A stretch of 64,000 nucleotides of DNA from Hofstenia miamia (taxonomy: Eukaryota; Xenacoelomorpha; Acoela): positions 1,385,972 through 1,449,971 of the forward strand of contig SCFE01000097.1 of NCBI GenBank assembly GCA_004352715.1. The letters are read 5' to 3'. Shown here piece by piece: positions 45,380 through 57,710 of the stretch. The notes under the pieces were generated by a model that was given only the letters and a program-made list of their open reading frames with translations, did not search any database and was not told the DNA's origin. Each line of letters opens with the position of its first letter. The first letter of the stretch is position 1. A program made the translations under genes and the position numbers.

Positions 45380-47937
45380 TTACAGAAGAATTATCTGTAA
45401 TTTTGTAGAAATGCATTAAGTATACACTGCGGAAGGTTAACGAGACAATGGATTGGAGAGGCAGCTACCTTGGACGAATGATGTATGCATAATTTAAATT
45501 CTATTGATTTTTCGGTTTATTCCACGTGATTATATTTAGAAGAGATTATGCAAATATCGCAATTGAAAATCACAAAGAAATCATTCACGATTTCGAACTG
45601 TAATTGAAGTGATGAATTCAATTTCCGCTTCACTGCAATTAAAATGAAGGAATAGTACAACAGATTTGAATCAAAGCGAAGAGCAGAGCACTATAAAAGT
45701 GGAGGGAAATATGGTTAATAAAATAAAAAGAAAAGAAATTAAACTGAAATGAAGCGATATCTTGAATTGACAATTTTTCAATTATAATCTACCTACGTAT
45801 GTGAATAGTCCACTTATAAATTTTCTAGAATTGAACATAATGGGCCTTGCAATATTTAATAAACAACATCATTCTTTTGCATAAGATTAACTACTCAAAA
45901 GAAATTTACAAGAAAACAATGAAAAACATGCTATATTGTAATGTTAAAATTTGTTTCAAAATCATTTACGCTAACTTTCATATTTACCCATATTTACCAA
46001 TTTTACCCAATTTCGGGCTTAGGTCGATTCCGCCTGTTGTTATATCGGAGACCAGATAATGCACACAGACATTCCTAAAATATATATCAAATTAATTTTT
46101 ATTTCGTGCATTTGAAAATTTCGAGTACATTATTTTAGGCCAAATACTCGTGTATTTTATCGTGTGTCCTGTATCGTGGACAACAAACTGCTATTAAATA
46201 AAGGTGTACCAAATTTTTACCAATAAGGCTAAACATTTACGAATTTACAGCAGAATATGGCTAAAATGACGAGGAAAATCAACATTTCAAAAACATTAAT
46301 TTTGCGATTCATTGGGTTTAAATTAATCGCGCTTTAATTGACTTTATAGTTTTGACAGATTTATCCAATTTTTTCAACACTATTAGTTTCATTTTTTGTT
46401 ACTAGACGGCCAAGATTCAGTAAATATTGCAAACAAGCTGTTCAAATCTGCCATAAAAGTTCATAAAATAAATTGTATGAGAATTACATAGTGCATATTC
46501 CAGATTTCCATCAATTCTTCTTTGTGAACAGAGGTTATAGTAGTTTCATCCCAGTTTCATAAACAACAGTTTGGTTTACATTGACTAAACAACAGATATT
46601 GATTAAACTAAAATTGATTTTTCCTGGATATTCCAGCTTGTACGAAATAATCAAAGAATGTGAGACCATTTCTGTCAGGAGTAGAGTGAATTGTAATAAT
46701 TTATTGCGGTTAATTATGTCTGATATTTTTTTGCAAATATTTGATTCGAAAACGCACTTCATTGCAATAGGTCTAAAAAATTTTACAACTCTAGACGGGA
46801 AAATACTGCACAGGAAAAAACAATATACCAGGAACAAATTTTCACAAATAAACATTATGAAAAACGTGATGACTTTTTAAAAATATTCCAAAAACATATA
46901 TATATATATATATATATATAGTAAAAATTGCATACAAATGTATTGTGCAATTAGAATTTTTTAGAATTCAACAAATTTGATATTGTCATGGTAAACACTT
47001 GTGAATAGCCAAGTGCTAAGCTTAAGTTATAGCAAACATGTTTACATTGATTCTGTTTAAAGACAATTTTCGTTTTGAAATTCTATAGATAATATCGTCA
47101 AACTGATTAGATATTTTGAAGTTTCACCTAATTAAATCTTTACTACGGCGGAAACTGAAATTGCATTTAGTGTTGCATTAAAACAGATGAGAAATACTAT
47201 CTAAAAAACGAATAGTTGCTCTTATTAAAGTATCATTAACCACAAACATTAACACCAAACCAGCTGAAACAATGTAAAAAATATTCCTTTGGCATTCAAT
47301 CCAACACATATGTAGTTTCATAACTTGGAAATAGTTAAGGTAGGGGGCAATTGATACTACCTCAAAGTTCGGTCTGCTGAGAGGGACAACGTCAAATCTA
47401 AAATGACTTTTATTTCATCGTAATAAAAATAATAAAAAGCAAAACAAGCAAGTTATTCCTGATGGATTGCATGTAATATGAAAGATTTAATATGAAAGCA
47501 ATTGTTGAGTTTCTAATTGAGACGAAGCAGTTTTGCGATATTTAGTAAATTGAGTCTTCACCAGCATAGCAAGTAATTTAATAATTCTCCGGCATTATTT
47601 CATCAAGATTATTGGCTTTGAATGAAGCAGCAGAGAGTATATTGCCTGTCCACTTAAGTCAATTTCTATAAATATACCTGGTTATTTCGCGAATAAATAA
47701 TGATTTTAAAGTCTAAGTGTTAGCAAGAAAGCGACTCATAGTGCTTATTCTATATTGATCTCCATCGTAAACAGCGAAAATTCATTTAATGAAACAATAT
47801 AAACATTGCTGTTGAAAAAATCCAACAGAAACAATCAAAAAACGGAAAATCATGAGATTATAGTTATTTCTCGTTTTTGTAATATTGTATTGGGTTCAAA
47901 AATAGAAAATATCTGCTTGTTTAAGGATAATTCCCAT
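45380..47937. other. Noncoding stretch with a (TA)n run
   Basis: Nothing recognised apart from a TA microsatellite at 46896-46920. Open frames of about 100 codons on both strands around 46.5-46.9 kb overlap and show no protein signature. Confidence 0.45.
46896..46920. repeat. (AT)n microsatellite
   Basis: Twenty-five bases of alternating A and T. Confidence 0.95.
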
Positions 47938-48230
47938 AGTTCTAGCGCACCTGACCCGACACACAACAGCCGCTTCGATTTTGAACCCGAAATTGGGACG
48001 AGTCTAACAGTTTTTTTTATCCACTCCAAATATTCAGGAAAGTATATATTTTTGCTTATCAAGCACTATTAACATATTTTAATTGCAGGTTTTATTATTA
48101 CACTAAAAGACAAAATTTAATTATTATTAATGACATGTTAAACAATTACTTGTAAAAAATCCGACCATAAAGAAGACCAACACCCCTGAACCCAATATCG
48201 GATCGGGTTTGGATGGGTTTAATAACTACG
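47938..48230. repeat. Possible relic related to the 11-kb hAT
   Basis: CACCTGACCCGACAC and TGAACCCGAAATTGGGACG near 47949-47999 face CCTGAACCCAATATCGGATCGGG at about 48185-48207. Together they resemble the ACCCGA subterminal clusters of the hAT at 11186-13749. About 290 bp separates the outer limits, suggesting an eroded MITE of that family. No inverted ends or target duplication could be aligned. Confidence 0.4.
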
Positions 48231-48725
48231 AATCTAACTACGGTCGTGTTATCGATAATTCTGTGACAATAAAAATATGGGAGACCTACGAATTTTTACT
48301 CAATTATGAATTTTTGCTGATTTTTGTACTCAAAATTATGAATATAACCATTACAAGGATTGATACTTCTGAGCAGTTGGACTTCATTTATGCATTTATT
48401 ATGAGTTCTGCTTGCCAAAGTTAGTAATATTTTGCTCTATTTACGACCTATCCCTATTCCAAATTGGGTAAATTCCTTCAAATTGTGCTCTACTATCCTG
48501 TTCTTACTGTAATTTAATAGCTTACATAGAGTATGGAAAAAAGTTCCGGACCATTCCATATTTTACACACTTTATACCGTACAAAACTTGTGTTTTTATA
48601 ATTTGTCTTTTGCACCATGGTATTTCTGAAAAAGTATATACAATAATTTTGACGAAAATCAATCATCTCATGTGCCATATTGCCACATAACACAATTCCA
48701 AGATGAATGTTAATCAATCCACTAA
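48231..48725. other. Noncoding stretch
   Basis: No gene seen. A short foldback, TATGGAA...TTCCATA, lies near 48533-48561. Confidence 0.45.
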
Positions 48726-51604
48726 ATATATAAAAGGCATATTAACATTCAATATAGCAATGCCATTTGTATTACTGTTAAACATTCAATAGTCACTAAG
48801 AACAAAATAAATGTTTAAATTTAGTTGTACAGCTGTTTTATGAAATATAATTGAATACCATTGGCCTGCTTTGAATCAATGCAGCATACTTCTTCTATAT
48901 GACTTCAATTCAATATGCAAGCATTTGTAACACGTGGTTACAGGGTTGAAACGCGAAGTTCTAGCTTTCAATTATATCATCGGCAGGATTTCTTCCATTT
49001 TGCAGGAAAGGATCATGTTTATCAAGTTTGGATTAGCTATTAATGCTGTCAAAACTATATTTTGTCTAAAAAATATATTTGTACAGCTCGATATTAGAGT
49101 GCAGTGAGAACAATGCTACAGAAAGTAAGTCTAGCTTTTTCTCATCTTTGGAGATACACAAAGCTTTCTGCTGGATTTGTGGAAATGTTGTTAGATAATA
49201 GGGTAAAGCCGATGTAAGGGATCCTTGATTTATTCGAAATAAGTTCTGCCAAAGTAAATATTAGTCCGCAATATCATTTGTTGATGATTATAGTTTGTTT
49301 TCTCATAGTTTTGCACAGTGGCGAACATTAAATTAAAAACAATATTACAATGAGGTTTGAGGCATGCTCAGAAAACGATAATTTGCAATGTGGCAAGAAT
49401 TTTTTAACCTCACTTTCGAATATTAAAATGAATCAACATAAGGCAAATATGTGAATAGTTATACACAAACCTCGCATTAATATTGATTGTTTATAAAATG
49501 CATTTGTTGGAAATTACTCACAATCACTAAAAACTTAGATCACACAATTTCATGCTGTACTTCATCTTCATTAAGTATGGAAGTGTCCGAAAGGTAACAC
49601 AGTATTCATGTACAACTAAATATATGAATAGCAGAACATTAGCTTAAAACTATATAATCACTAAAAGCTTCCTATATCGCAAATGATATGCAAAGTAAAC
49701 TATGTTAATCATGAAGTGTGAATCTTCAATTGTTGCTAAACATTTTTCGCTATTTGTGAAATGACTAACCCCATGCAACGCAGGAATTTGGAAATCTGTA
49801 ATGGTTTCTTTGAAAAAATACAATGCTCATAGCATAAAAATATCCCAAATCTGAAACATCCGTCCTGCCACAACTTCTTGTAGACCAGACGACCTCTGAC
49901 TTTGCTCACGGAGCGCCTTTTGGCTTGAGCTGCTTGTCTATAGAAAAAGAAATATTGAGGTTGATTGTCGCTTCAATAAACTTTAAAGCCTGATTGTCTG
50001 AGCACTAGGTATGACAATCTGAAAATGGCACATACTTTTTAAATAAATGTTGGCACTAAATGTTTGGTTTTTCTTCCGTCTATATTCAACCGAAATATTC
50101 TATGGTTATATAATATCTTTCATTATAAACAATTAGTGAATGATTCCATATAAAATTCAAGAAATATTCTCATGTACTTTTTTAAGTAAAAAATTCTTGA
50201 AAAAGTGGGAAAATGTAAGATTAGAACACTTGATTTTTACTACTTAAACATTTGCATTCGCATAAACAAATATTTTTTGCCAATCATTAAGAGAATTTTC
50301 TTGGAACTTTCAAGTTTTTGCTTTAACAAATTGAAAAAACGTTCAATTTTGCATGAATTGTTTACATGGTAACAAAATTGATTAAGCTAGGTTTTGTAAA
50401 TTTTAGATTGGAATTCTCAGCCCTGCAAAATGTAATCTTTCACTAACTGCCATTTCAAAAATCTCTTTCTGGACTTTTCCGGTGATGGATAATATAAAAA
50501 ATAGAACAATAGAATACCATACTGTGAAATGTATTATGATTTGATCATAATTCATTATTACTTGTATTTGAAACTAGGCATATTTAGGTCTAATACTAAT
50601 TGCCGAATGTTATTATTAAGCTACTTATCTGACCGTTTGCCGCACCCGAGCTGTCTTTTGAGGACTACCAAATTTATCATATTTAGCGATGACTTGAAGA
50701 TGCTTGTAATATTTCAAGGATGTTGAAACAAATCTTGAAGTTATTCTTACATTCAAACTGAGGTGAAAAGATAGTTCTGAGATGAATGTTTATTCCTATA
50801 ACAGGGTGTCAGCGCATTTCAACTGATCAATTTTCAGGCAGTTTAAAACAGTTCCAGGCTCAAATTACCGCAATTTCCAGGCAGTAAAGGGCGCTCACAC
50901 ACAATTTTAGATTTTAAAGCAGTTCCAAACTGAACTTAAAGCCTTTTCAGTTGATAAATAAATATGAGGGCGATTGATACTAAATTGCCATTTCGATAAC
51001 TTCTAATGACTGATGCAAGAACTTCAAATTTGACAATGATATATACATTTGAATGAAACCACAAGAAGGAATACATTGAGACAAACAAATAGGAGGCAAT
51101 AACGGCGGATACACGTAATTAGGCAATATCTATAAATTAAAAGCATTCTTAGCTTTCAAGATAAAACCTAACCGTTTGTCAGAGTACGTAAGTCAAAATC
51201 AAACCGTCTTTGGATTTGCCGTTACAGAATATACAATTCTATTTTGAATAAGACAGCTGATTAAGTAAAGTCAAGGAATTTAATTATAGAAATACTAGAA
51301 ATTTGATGTCCTCAATTATAGAAAACCCGATTGCTAGTAAAAAAAATATTACAAAAAAATTAAAAAACGGAGGAATTTAAATAAATTGCGCATCAATTAA
51401 ATAAAACAGGAACTGAAATTGATGATTAACAATAGAAAACAATTGTAATTAAACTTCTAAAATGTCGAAAGTGCCACGCTCAGAATTCCATGACTTGGTT
51501 CAAACTTTGAGTGGCTAACTTTTTACGTTTTAAATAAGCACACCATGTGATAAGCAAAAGTAAGGTAGTTTTGATTTCTTTTTCCCCGTAAATAATATCT
51601 AGAG
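48726..51604. repeat. Segment duplication, copy A
   Basis: From ATATATAAAAGG at 48726 onward this aligns with 56946-60075, about 8.2 kb downstream in the same orientation. Most blocks are nearly identical, but indels occur both ways: copy A has about 180 bp near 48970-49155 absent from copy B, and lacks about 130 bp present in B near 58355-58500. The right limit is set by a gap in copy B, so the true repeat may be longer. No convincing gene lies inside. Confidence 0.93.
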
Positions 51605-51753
51605 AATGCAATTAATAGATATATAAGTATAAAATGAATTAAGTAAACCAAATTTATCAAAATGTGTGTCAGCTACTTAAGCACCCGCCTTAAAAATGGA
51701 ATTTCCAGACAGTTCAGGCACTTAAAACATTTCAAGGCAGCTCAGACACCCTA
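50802..51753. mobile_element. Inverted-repeat element with CAGTT-rich ends
   Basis: The left end CAGGGTGTCAGCGCATTT and the reverse-complemented right end TAGGGTGTCTGAGCTGCC share YAGGGTGTCWG. Near both ends words of the type CAGGCAGTTTAAAACAGTTCC recur, in the way subterminal repeats do in hAT MITEs. It is 952 bp with no coding capacity. No target duplication is evident. It also occurs in copy B from 59273, where it is cut by a gap. Confidence 0.6.
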
Positions 51754-51794
51754 AATAACTAAATGCGGTTTATATAAAAGTTGTGTTCTTTCAG

Positions 51795-52036
51795 GACTGT
51801 CATATGCGACACAAGCATGGTGGCCAAATAGATTTACGTTTGCTACGACAAATTTAACAATTGCACTGGCAAGTGGGCGTAGGAAACTATATAGTAAACT
51901 ATGTGAAAGGCCTGAATTCTACAAATTATCTGCCGATTTCATATATATGTTAACAAAACGATCTGCTCTATTTAAACAAATTATAGACATAAACTACATC
52001 AAATTCAATAAGTCATTGGGTGGAACGAAAAAGTGA
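51795..52036 (+). CDS. Candidate terminal exon, unknown gene
   Basis: An open frame without ATG follows a good acceptor, GTTGTGTTCTTTCAG, at 51780-51794. It opens with two bases that complete a split codon, then runs 79 codons to TGA at 52034-52036. The predicted peptide is balanced and protein-like (YATQAWWPNRFTFATTNLT, SGRRKLYSKLCERPEFYKL, ending SLGGTKK). No polyadenylation signal is obvious close downstream. Any upstream exons were not found, and would lie beyond or inside the duplicated segment. I do not recognise the family. It could also be a fragment of an unrecognised transposon. Confidence 0.35.
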
Positions 52037-55000
52037 CTTAAGTTGGGAATTATATTTACAAAAGTTGTTCCACTCAGTATATATATATATATTACAGCAT
52101 ATTGATTAGCTTATTCAAAAAGTGACCCATGACATTACTTATGTATTACTAAATGTTTCTGACGAATCAAATTGAATGATAGATGCTCCTGCTTCCAATG
52201 AATCCGCTAGTATCTATGACTCGCTGTGGCCTATTCCTAAGCTATTTATAGCTTACTTCTAAACCCATTCTGCCTGCTCCATTTTCAGTGTTCAATATGT
52301 CCTACATTGCCAAGACTGAAAGTACACTCATCTTGTGCCCACTTCCCACTATTGCTAATCCACTATCATCATTTTTTACAAAGCCAACGCATGTCTATTG
52401 ACCTAGCTCTTCTGTCATGTTTCTTTATCACGTTTGTTCATGTGCTGCATTTATCAAAGTTCTGTTTCTCTCTTCTACTCTGCCATTTTTAGTCACTGGT
52501 GGTTTACTGTCTTTTCTTGTTTACTGTATTATTTGCAGTGTCTTCTATTTATTCCTCATACAATAATCCCTAATTTTGGTTATCCACATATTGCGTTTAT
52601 CTTAATGCCTCTTTTTTTATAAGTTCTTCAGCAACCTAGTAGTTTTCATGCCTGCTGCTGCGACAAGTACAAATTATACATTTCAATTTAGATTGAATGC
52701 CTATTCTGTTGTTTGTAACTTTCTGATCAACCTGTGTAGCTCTCTTATTTCAATAAATGTGGGCTTGTAGAGTGTCTTCTGTCTATTCAATGCTGCCTTG
52801 TGTAGCATATTCTTTAGTTTCCTCTTGTATTCTCTTTTCAGTTTTGAACGCGTTCTCATGAACTGTTGTCTTTTCCCACTTAACCCCTCTATCATTCTCT
52901 GATTTTTGTGACTTCCTCATTTTGTTAACTTTTTTTGTCCTTAATGTTTCTCCTTCGACACTAGGATAATATATAATTTAGAAAATGATTTAAGAAAATA
53001 ATAGCAATGGCTTCATTTTCATTTGTTAGATGAAATACAATAATTTGTTTGTTCAACTCTGTAAACAGCTCAATACTAATTGACATTTTAAAGGGGAATT
53101 GAATGAAACATGATGTGAAATTTTGAATAATGTTCCACCTTGAGTATTATAAATACATTGATTCAGCAACTGTAAACATGTGCTAGCAGTATAACTACAA
53201 ATAAGAGTCAAAGCAAATTTATTGCGGAGACTAGTACAAAACTATAAACTACAAAATAGTACCATATTTAGAACCACCTTTTCTTTTTCTAAGAAAATAT
53301 GCTCATTCGGATCACATAATTAGCGAGCACAAGTTTATATAATATTTTTACATACATTTGAATACCAACAAAACCTTCTTTAATTAACAGTAATTAAACT
53401 TATTCATTCGCAATATTAATGGTAATTGTTATTTCGACAGCATTAAGTTGGATTCAAACACCTGCAATAAAATGTTATCTGTTGTCTATATAATAAATAC
53501 AAATAAGCTGAGAAACTGAATTTTCCTACCATTTCAAAAATCCCATTATATTTGTTCATTGAAAAGATCAGCGACATTAAATTAGCATTGTCTAAATGCT
53601 AGTTACGTGAAATAAACTGAATAAAAGATGTGAATGTAATTAAATATTTCAAATACGGTTTTTAACTAGAGACATCAATATGGAACATAAAAGTGCGGCT
53701 ATTACTTAAAGCATTGAATGGAGATGAAAGAAATTGAAATTTAATAAAAATATAAAGTAATAGGCTAATGGCTGTCACTCAACTAACGTAGAAGAGATAT
53801 TGGACGAATGTAAACAGCGGCAGGATATTGAATTTTACGGAAATAATGCAATCATCAAGCAATGAAAGTATTACAATTTGCCTTGAACTTTGAGGGCACG
53901 TATAATTGCATGATCTATGGTAGAAGCAATTGATAAAAATAATATATCGAAGAAACTAATACGATTAACGGTTGTAATATTTTAGCAGTCAAACTGCATG
54001 TACAATTTAGGAGAACGAGTCTTTCGATTGAAATTTAGAATAAAGGTTTCCACTATTTATCAGACACTTTCAAAATTTGGCGAATATACGATTAACTGGT
54101 TATAAATTCAATTTCAAAGTTTAAAATAGACGGAACTGCGAGTGTCTATAGTTAATTAGATGAAGAACTCTTTGATGATGTATATCAACTACCCGCGAGC
54201 GTATTCCAATAATACGTAATGTATAGGGAACATTCTTTAAATTGTGTTTATGACACAAAATTACGGGATATATTTGTTTAGTAATGAGATCAAACTATAT
54301 CCAGGTTGCATGTAAACAAACTGCAAGCAGGGCTAATTCCACTTTACCACGTGAATGCAACAATTTCAAACTGCTCAACGTGTTTAGAAACGTGGAAGGG
54401 CAAGTTTACCTCGAGGGAAACAATACTGGAAATCAAATAATCCGGAAAACAACTTTCGAGTGAATTGACGAGGAAATACGATATATGGAACACCAGCATT
54501 AATCAAAACAAAGCAGAATTGATCAATCAAATGAAATATACGTAAAATGTAACAATGTCAGTCATCATCGATTCTGTGAAATTCCAATGTGAGAAAATTT
54601 AAGGCCGGAAAATATCTAATATCCCCAAAGCCTAAAGCTAACCCTACCAATGATAAAAGGAAATTTCATCGTTTAAAGTTTCCAATAGCCCAATCACAGG
54701 TAAAATTTCCTAAAAAATTGAAAAAATGTAAACAACTATGTCAACTCATAGACACAACATATTCCATATCAATGGTCTATTTAGTAACTCTAACTCTACA
54801 TTAAGAATATATAGTATTTAAATAGTATTTAAAAAAATCTATTTCAAAGAAACTAAATGTGTTAGTAGCCCCTGTAGGCCATTATTATCCAACATTTCAA
54901 GCAGATAAGCACCCATGTTTAGCAAAGGAGAAGATTATTTGAATAGAGAAATTACACTGAGAATACAAGTTGTTGGAAATTCAATGATATCAAAATAAAT

Positions 55001-55570
55001 TGTGTGGAATTCGAGGCAAATGCTTTGAACTGCCTAAAATCCCCCATAGGTGCCCTTACTAGTTAAGCTTATGGACAAAACACCTAGATTGTTGTTGCAA
55101 GCATAGTCACATGGCTATTGATTATTATTGGAGGAACGCTGTTTTGAATGATGAGAACAATATTAAACAATTTGATTGCTAACAAATGTATGCGCCAAAT
55201 ATACTATTGTTTCAGTGCTATGCCTGTTATACAATGAAGCACCCAATTATATTCATGATTGAGGTTCCATTGCCTGATAGGTTGCAATGGAAGTTAAGAT
55301 AACATATTCCTTATTCAAAATAAATTTTGACAATTAGAAACTGGTACAATACCAGCTATTGGTGGGAATTACTGTAAATATTAACAATTGTTTTTCTAAA
55401 CTTAAACATTTCAAATATATTTTATGCAAATTGTGCATGTTTTGTTATTTTACTGAGGATTTTTGTAATGTTATTTTTAAAAAATATAAAAACGTTTTCT
55501 AATCAAATGTTCACATCTGTATATTCAAGCAAATGTATAACCAATTAATCGACATTAGACAAATATTGTA
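52037..55570. other. Noncoding stretch with a strand-skewed block
   Basis: A (TA)n run lies at 52079-52093. From about 52130 to 52960 the plus strand is strongly pyrimidine-rich and the minus strand purine-rich. On the minus strand two overlapping frames look protein-like for a short distance (52701-52895, RSKLKREYKRKLKNML; and a frame starting near 52920, SQKSENDRGVKWEKTT), but neither has a known motif. The block may be a transcribed or transposon-derived remnant. The remainder to 55570 shows nothing. Confidence 0.4.
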
Positions 55571-56570
55571 NNNNNNNNNNNNNNNNNNNNNNNNNNNNNN
55601 NNNNNNNNNNNNNNNNNNNNNNNNNNNNNNNNNNNNNNNNNNNNNNNNNNNNNNNNNNNNNNNNNNNNNNNNNNNNNNNNNNNNNNNNNNNNNNNNNNNN
55701 NNNNNNNNNNNNNNNNNNNNNNNNNNNNNNNNNNNNNNNNNNNNNNNNNNNNNNNNNNNNNNNNNNNNNNNNNNNNNNNNNNNNNNNNNNNNNNNNNNNN
55801 NNNNNNNNNNNNNNNNNNNNNNNNNNNNNNNNNNNNNNNNNNNNNNNNNNNNNNNNNNNNNNNNNNNNNNNNNNNNNNNNNNNNNNNNNNNNNNNNNNNN
55901 NNNNNNNNNNNNNNNNNNNNNNNNNNNNNNNNNNNNNNNNNNNNNNNNNNNNNNNNNNNNNNNNNNNNNNNNNNNNNNNNNNNNNNNNNNNNNNNNNNNN
56001 NNNNNNNNNNNNNNNNNNNNNNNNNNNNNNNNNNNNNNNNNNNNNNNNNNNNNNNNNNNNNNNNNNNNNNNNNNNNNNNNNNNNNNNNNNNNNNNNNNNN
56101 NNNNNNNNNNNNNNNNNNNNNNNNNNNNNNNNNNNNNNNNNNNNNNNNNNNNNNNNNNNNNNNNNNNNNNNNNNNNNNNNNNNNNNNNNNNNNNNNNNNN
56201 NNNNNNNNNNNNNNNNNNNNNNNNNNNNNNNNNNNNNNNNNNNNNNNNNNNNNNNNNNNNNNNNNNNNNNNNNNNNNNNNNNNNNNNNNNNNNNNNNNNN
56301 NNNNNNNNNNNNNNNNNNNNNNNNNNNNNNNNNNNNNNNNNNNNNNNNNNNNNNNNNNNNNNNNNNNNNNNNNNNNNNNNNNNNNNNNNNNNNNNNNNNN
56401 NNNNNNNNNNNNNNNNNNNNNNNNNNNNNNNNNNNNNNNNNNNNNNNNNNNNNNNNNNNNNNNNNNNNNNNNNNNNNNNNNNNNNNNNNNNNNNNNNNNN
56501 NNNNNNNNNNNNNNNNNNNNNNNNNNNNNNNNNNNNNNNNNNNNNNNNNNNNNNNNNNNNNNNNNNNNNN
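55571..56570. other. Assembly gap, exactly 1000 N
   Basis: Default-size gap. The body of the LINE whose 3' end follows at 56571 should lie here. Confidence 0.95.
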
Positions 56571-56865
56571 CAGAATTAGATATAAAATATGTCTAATCGT
56601 TTGGAAGTGCTTACATGGCATGGGACCATCCTACCTCAGTGAACTTTTAGAGACATCAAATTCCAGGACACGATCATCTTCTGACAATCTCCTTGTTATA
56701 CCTAGAACAAATAAAGTATTGTCAGATCATGCATTTTCCATCTGCGGTCCATTGCTATTTAATATGGTGCCTAATGAAATTAAAATCATCACTAGTGTTG
56801 AAGTCTTTAAGAAGAAACTAAAGCATTATTTATTTAGAGAGCAATTTAATTCAATTATTGTTTAG
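56571..56865 (+). pseudogene. LINE ORF2 C-terminus, 5' part lost in gap
   Basis: Only the last 97 or so codons of a non-LTR reverse-transcriptase polyprotein are visible. They start RIRYKICLIVWKCLHGMGP, matching the Y.i..l.yKcLhG..PsYL block that follows the polymerase domain in L2/CR1 elements. PSYLSELLETS, a run of SRTRSSSDNLLVIPRTNK (corresponding to lRSS...L.vPr), FSICGPLLFNMVP and VFKKKLKHYLF come next. The stop is at 56863-56865. No damage is seen in this short stretch; whether the whole is intact depends on the unsequenced part. The polymerase domain itself is not visible. Confidence 0.85.
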
Positions 56866-56945
56866 TATTGTAAACAGCGCATTTGAGTTTTTTGTATAAA
56901 AGGTTATGCGCTTTATAAGAATATACATTTATTTTATTTATTATT
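56571..56945 (+). mobile_element. 3' end of a second LINE family (L2/CR1 type)
   Basis: The sequence emerges from the gap inside a LINE reverse-transcriptase C-terminus and ends in a 3' UTR with the stem CAGCGCATTTGAG ... ATGCGCTTTATAAG (about 56874-56920) and an ATTTATT-rich tail. A GCGC stem followed by a TATAA-like word and a simple tail is characteristic of many L2/CR1-type elements. It differs from the LINE at 32-36 kb. The tail abuts exactly the left limit of duplication copy B. Confidence 0.8.
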
Positions 56946-57470
56946 ATATATAAAAGGAATATTAACATTCAATATAGCAATGCCATTTATTCAATAGTCA
57001 CTAAGAACAAAATAGATGTTTAAATTTAGTTGTACAGCTGTTTTACGAAATATAATTGAATACCATTGGCCTGCTTTGAATCAATGCAGCATACTTCTCC
57101 TATATGACTTTGTAACATTTGTAACACGTGGTTTCAGGGTTGAAACGCGAAGTTCTAGCTTTGGCTTTCTGCTGGATTTGTGGAAATGTTGTTAGATAAT
57201 AGGGTAAAGTTCTTATTTAACTTTGAAGCCGATGTAAGGGATCCTTGATTTATTCGAAATATGTTCTGCCGAAGTAAATATTAGTCCGCAATATCATTTG
57301 TTGATGATTATAGTTTGTTTTCTCATAGACGACCAATTGCACCGTGGCGAACATTAAATTAAAAACAATATTACAATGAGGTTTGAGGCATGCTCAGAAA
57401 ACGATAATTTGCAATCTGGCAAGAATTTTTTAACCTCACTTTCGAATATTAAAATGAATCAACATAAGGC

Positions 57471-57710
57471 NNNNNNNNNNNNNNNNNNNNNNNNNNNNNN
57501 NNNNNNNNNNNNNNNNNNNNNNNNNNNNNNNNNNNNNNNNNNNNNNNNNNNNNNNNNNNNNNNNNNNNNNNNNNNNNNNNNNNNNNNNNNNNNNNNNNNN
57601 NNNNNNNNNNNNNNNNNNNNNNNNNNNNNNNNNNNNNNNNNNNNNNNNNNNNNNNNNNNNNNNNNNNNNNNNNNNNNNNNNNNNNNNNNNNNNNNNNNNN
57701 NNNNNNNNNN
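57471..57710. other. Assembly gap (240 N), probably not real
   Basis: The 30 bases before the gap (57441-57470) and the 30 bases after it (57711-57740) are identical, beginning TTCGAATATT and ending AACATAAGGC. Copy A has this sequence once, at 49417-49446, with no intervening DNA. The two contigs therefore overlap and the gap should be closed. Confidence 0.9.

Noticed and set aside
46535-46880. Overlapping open frames of about 100 codons on both strands
   Set aside because: Both strands open over the same AT-rich DNA, no splice context and no recognisable motif; consistent with chance.
50529-50726. A 65-codon frame seen again at 59000-59197
   Set aside because: Its apparent conservation follows from the recent segment duplication, and the differences between copies do not favour a coding constraint.
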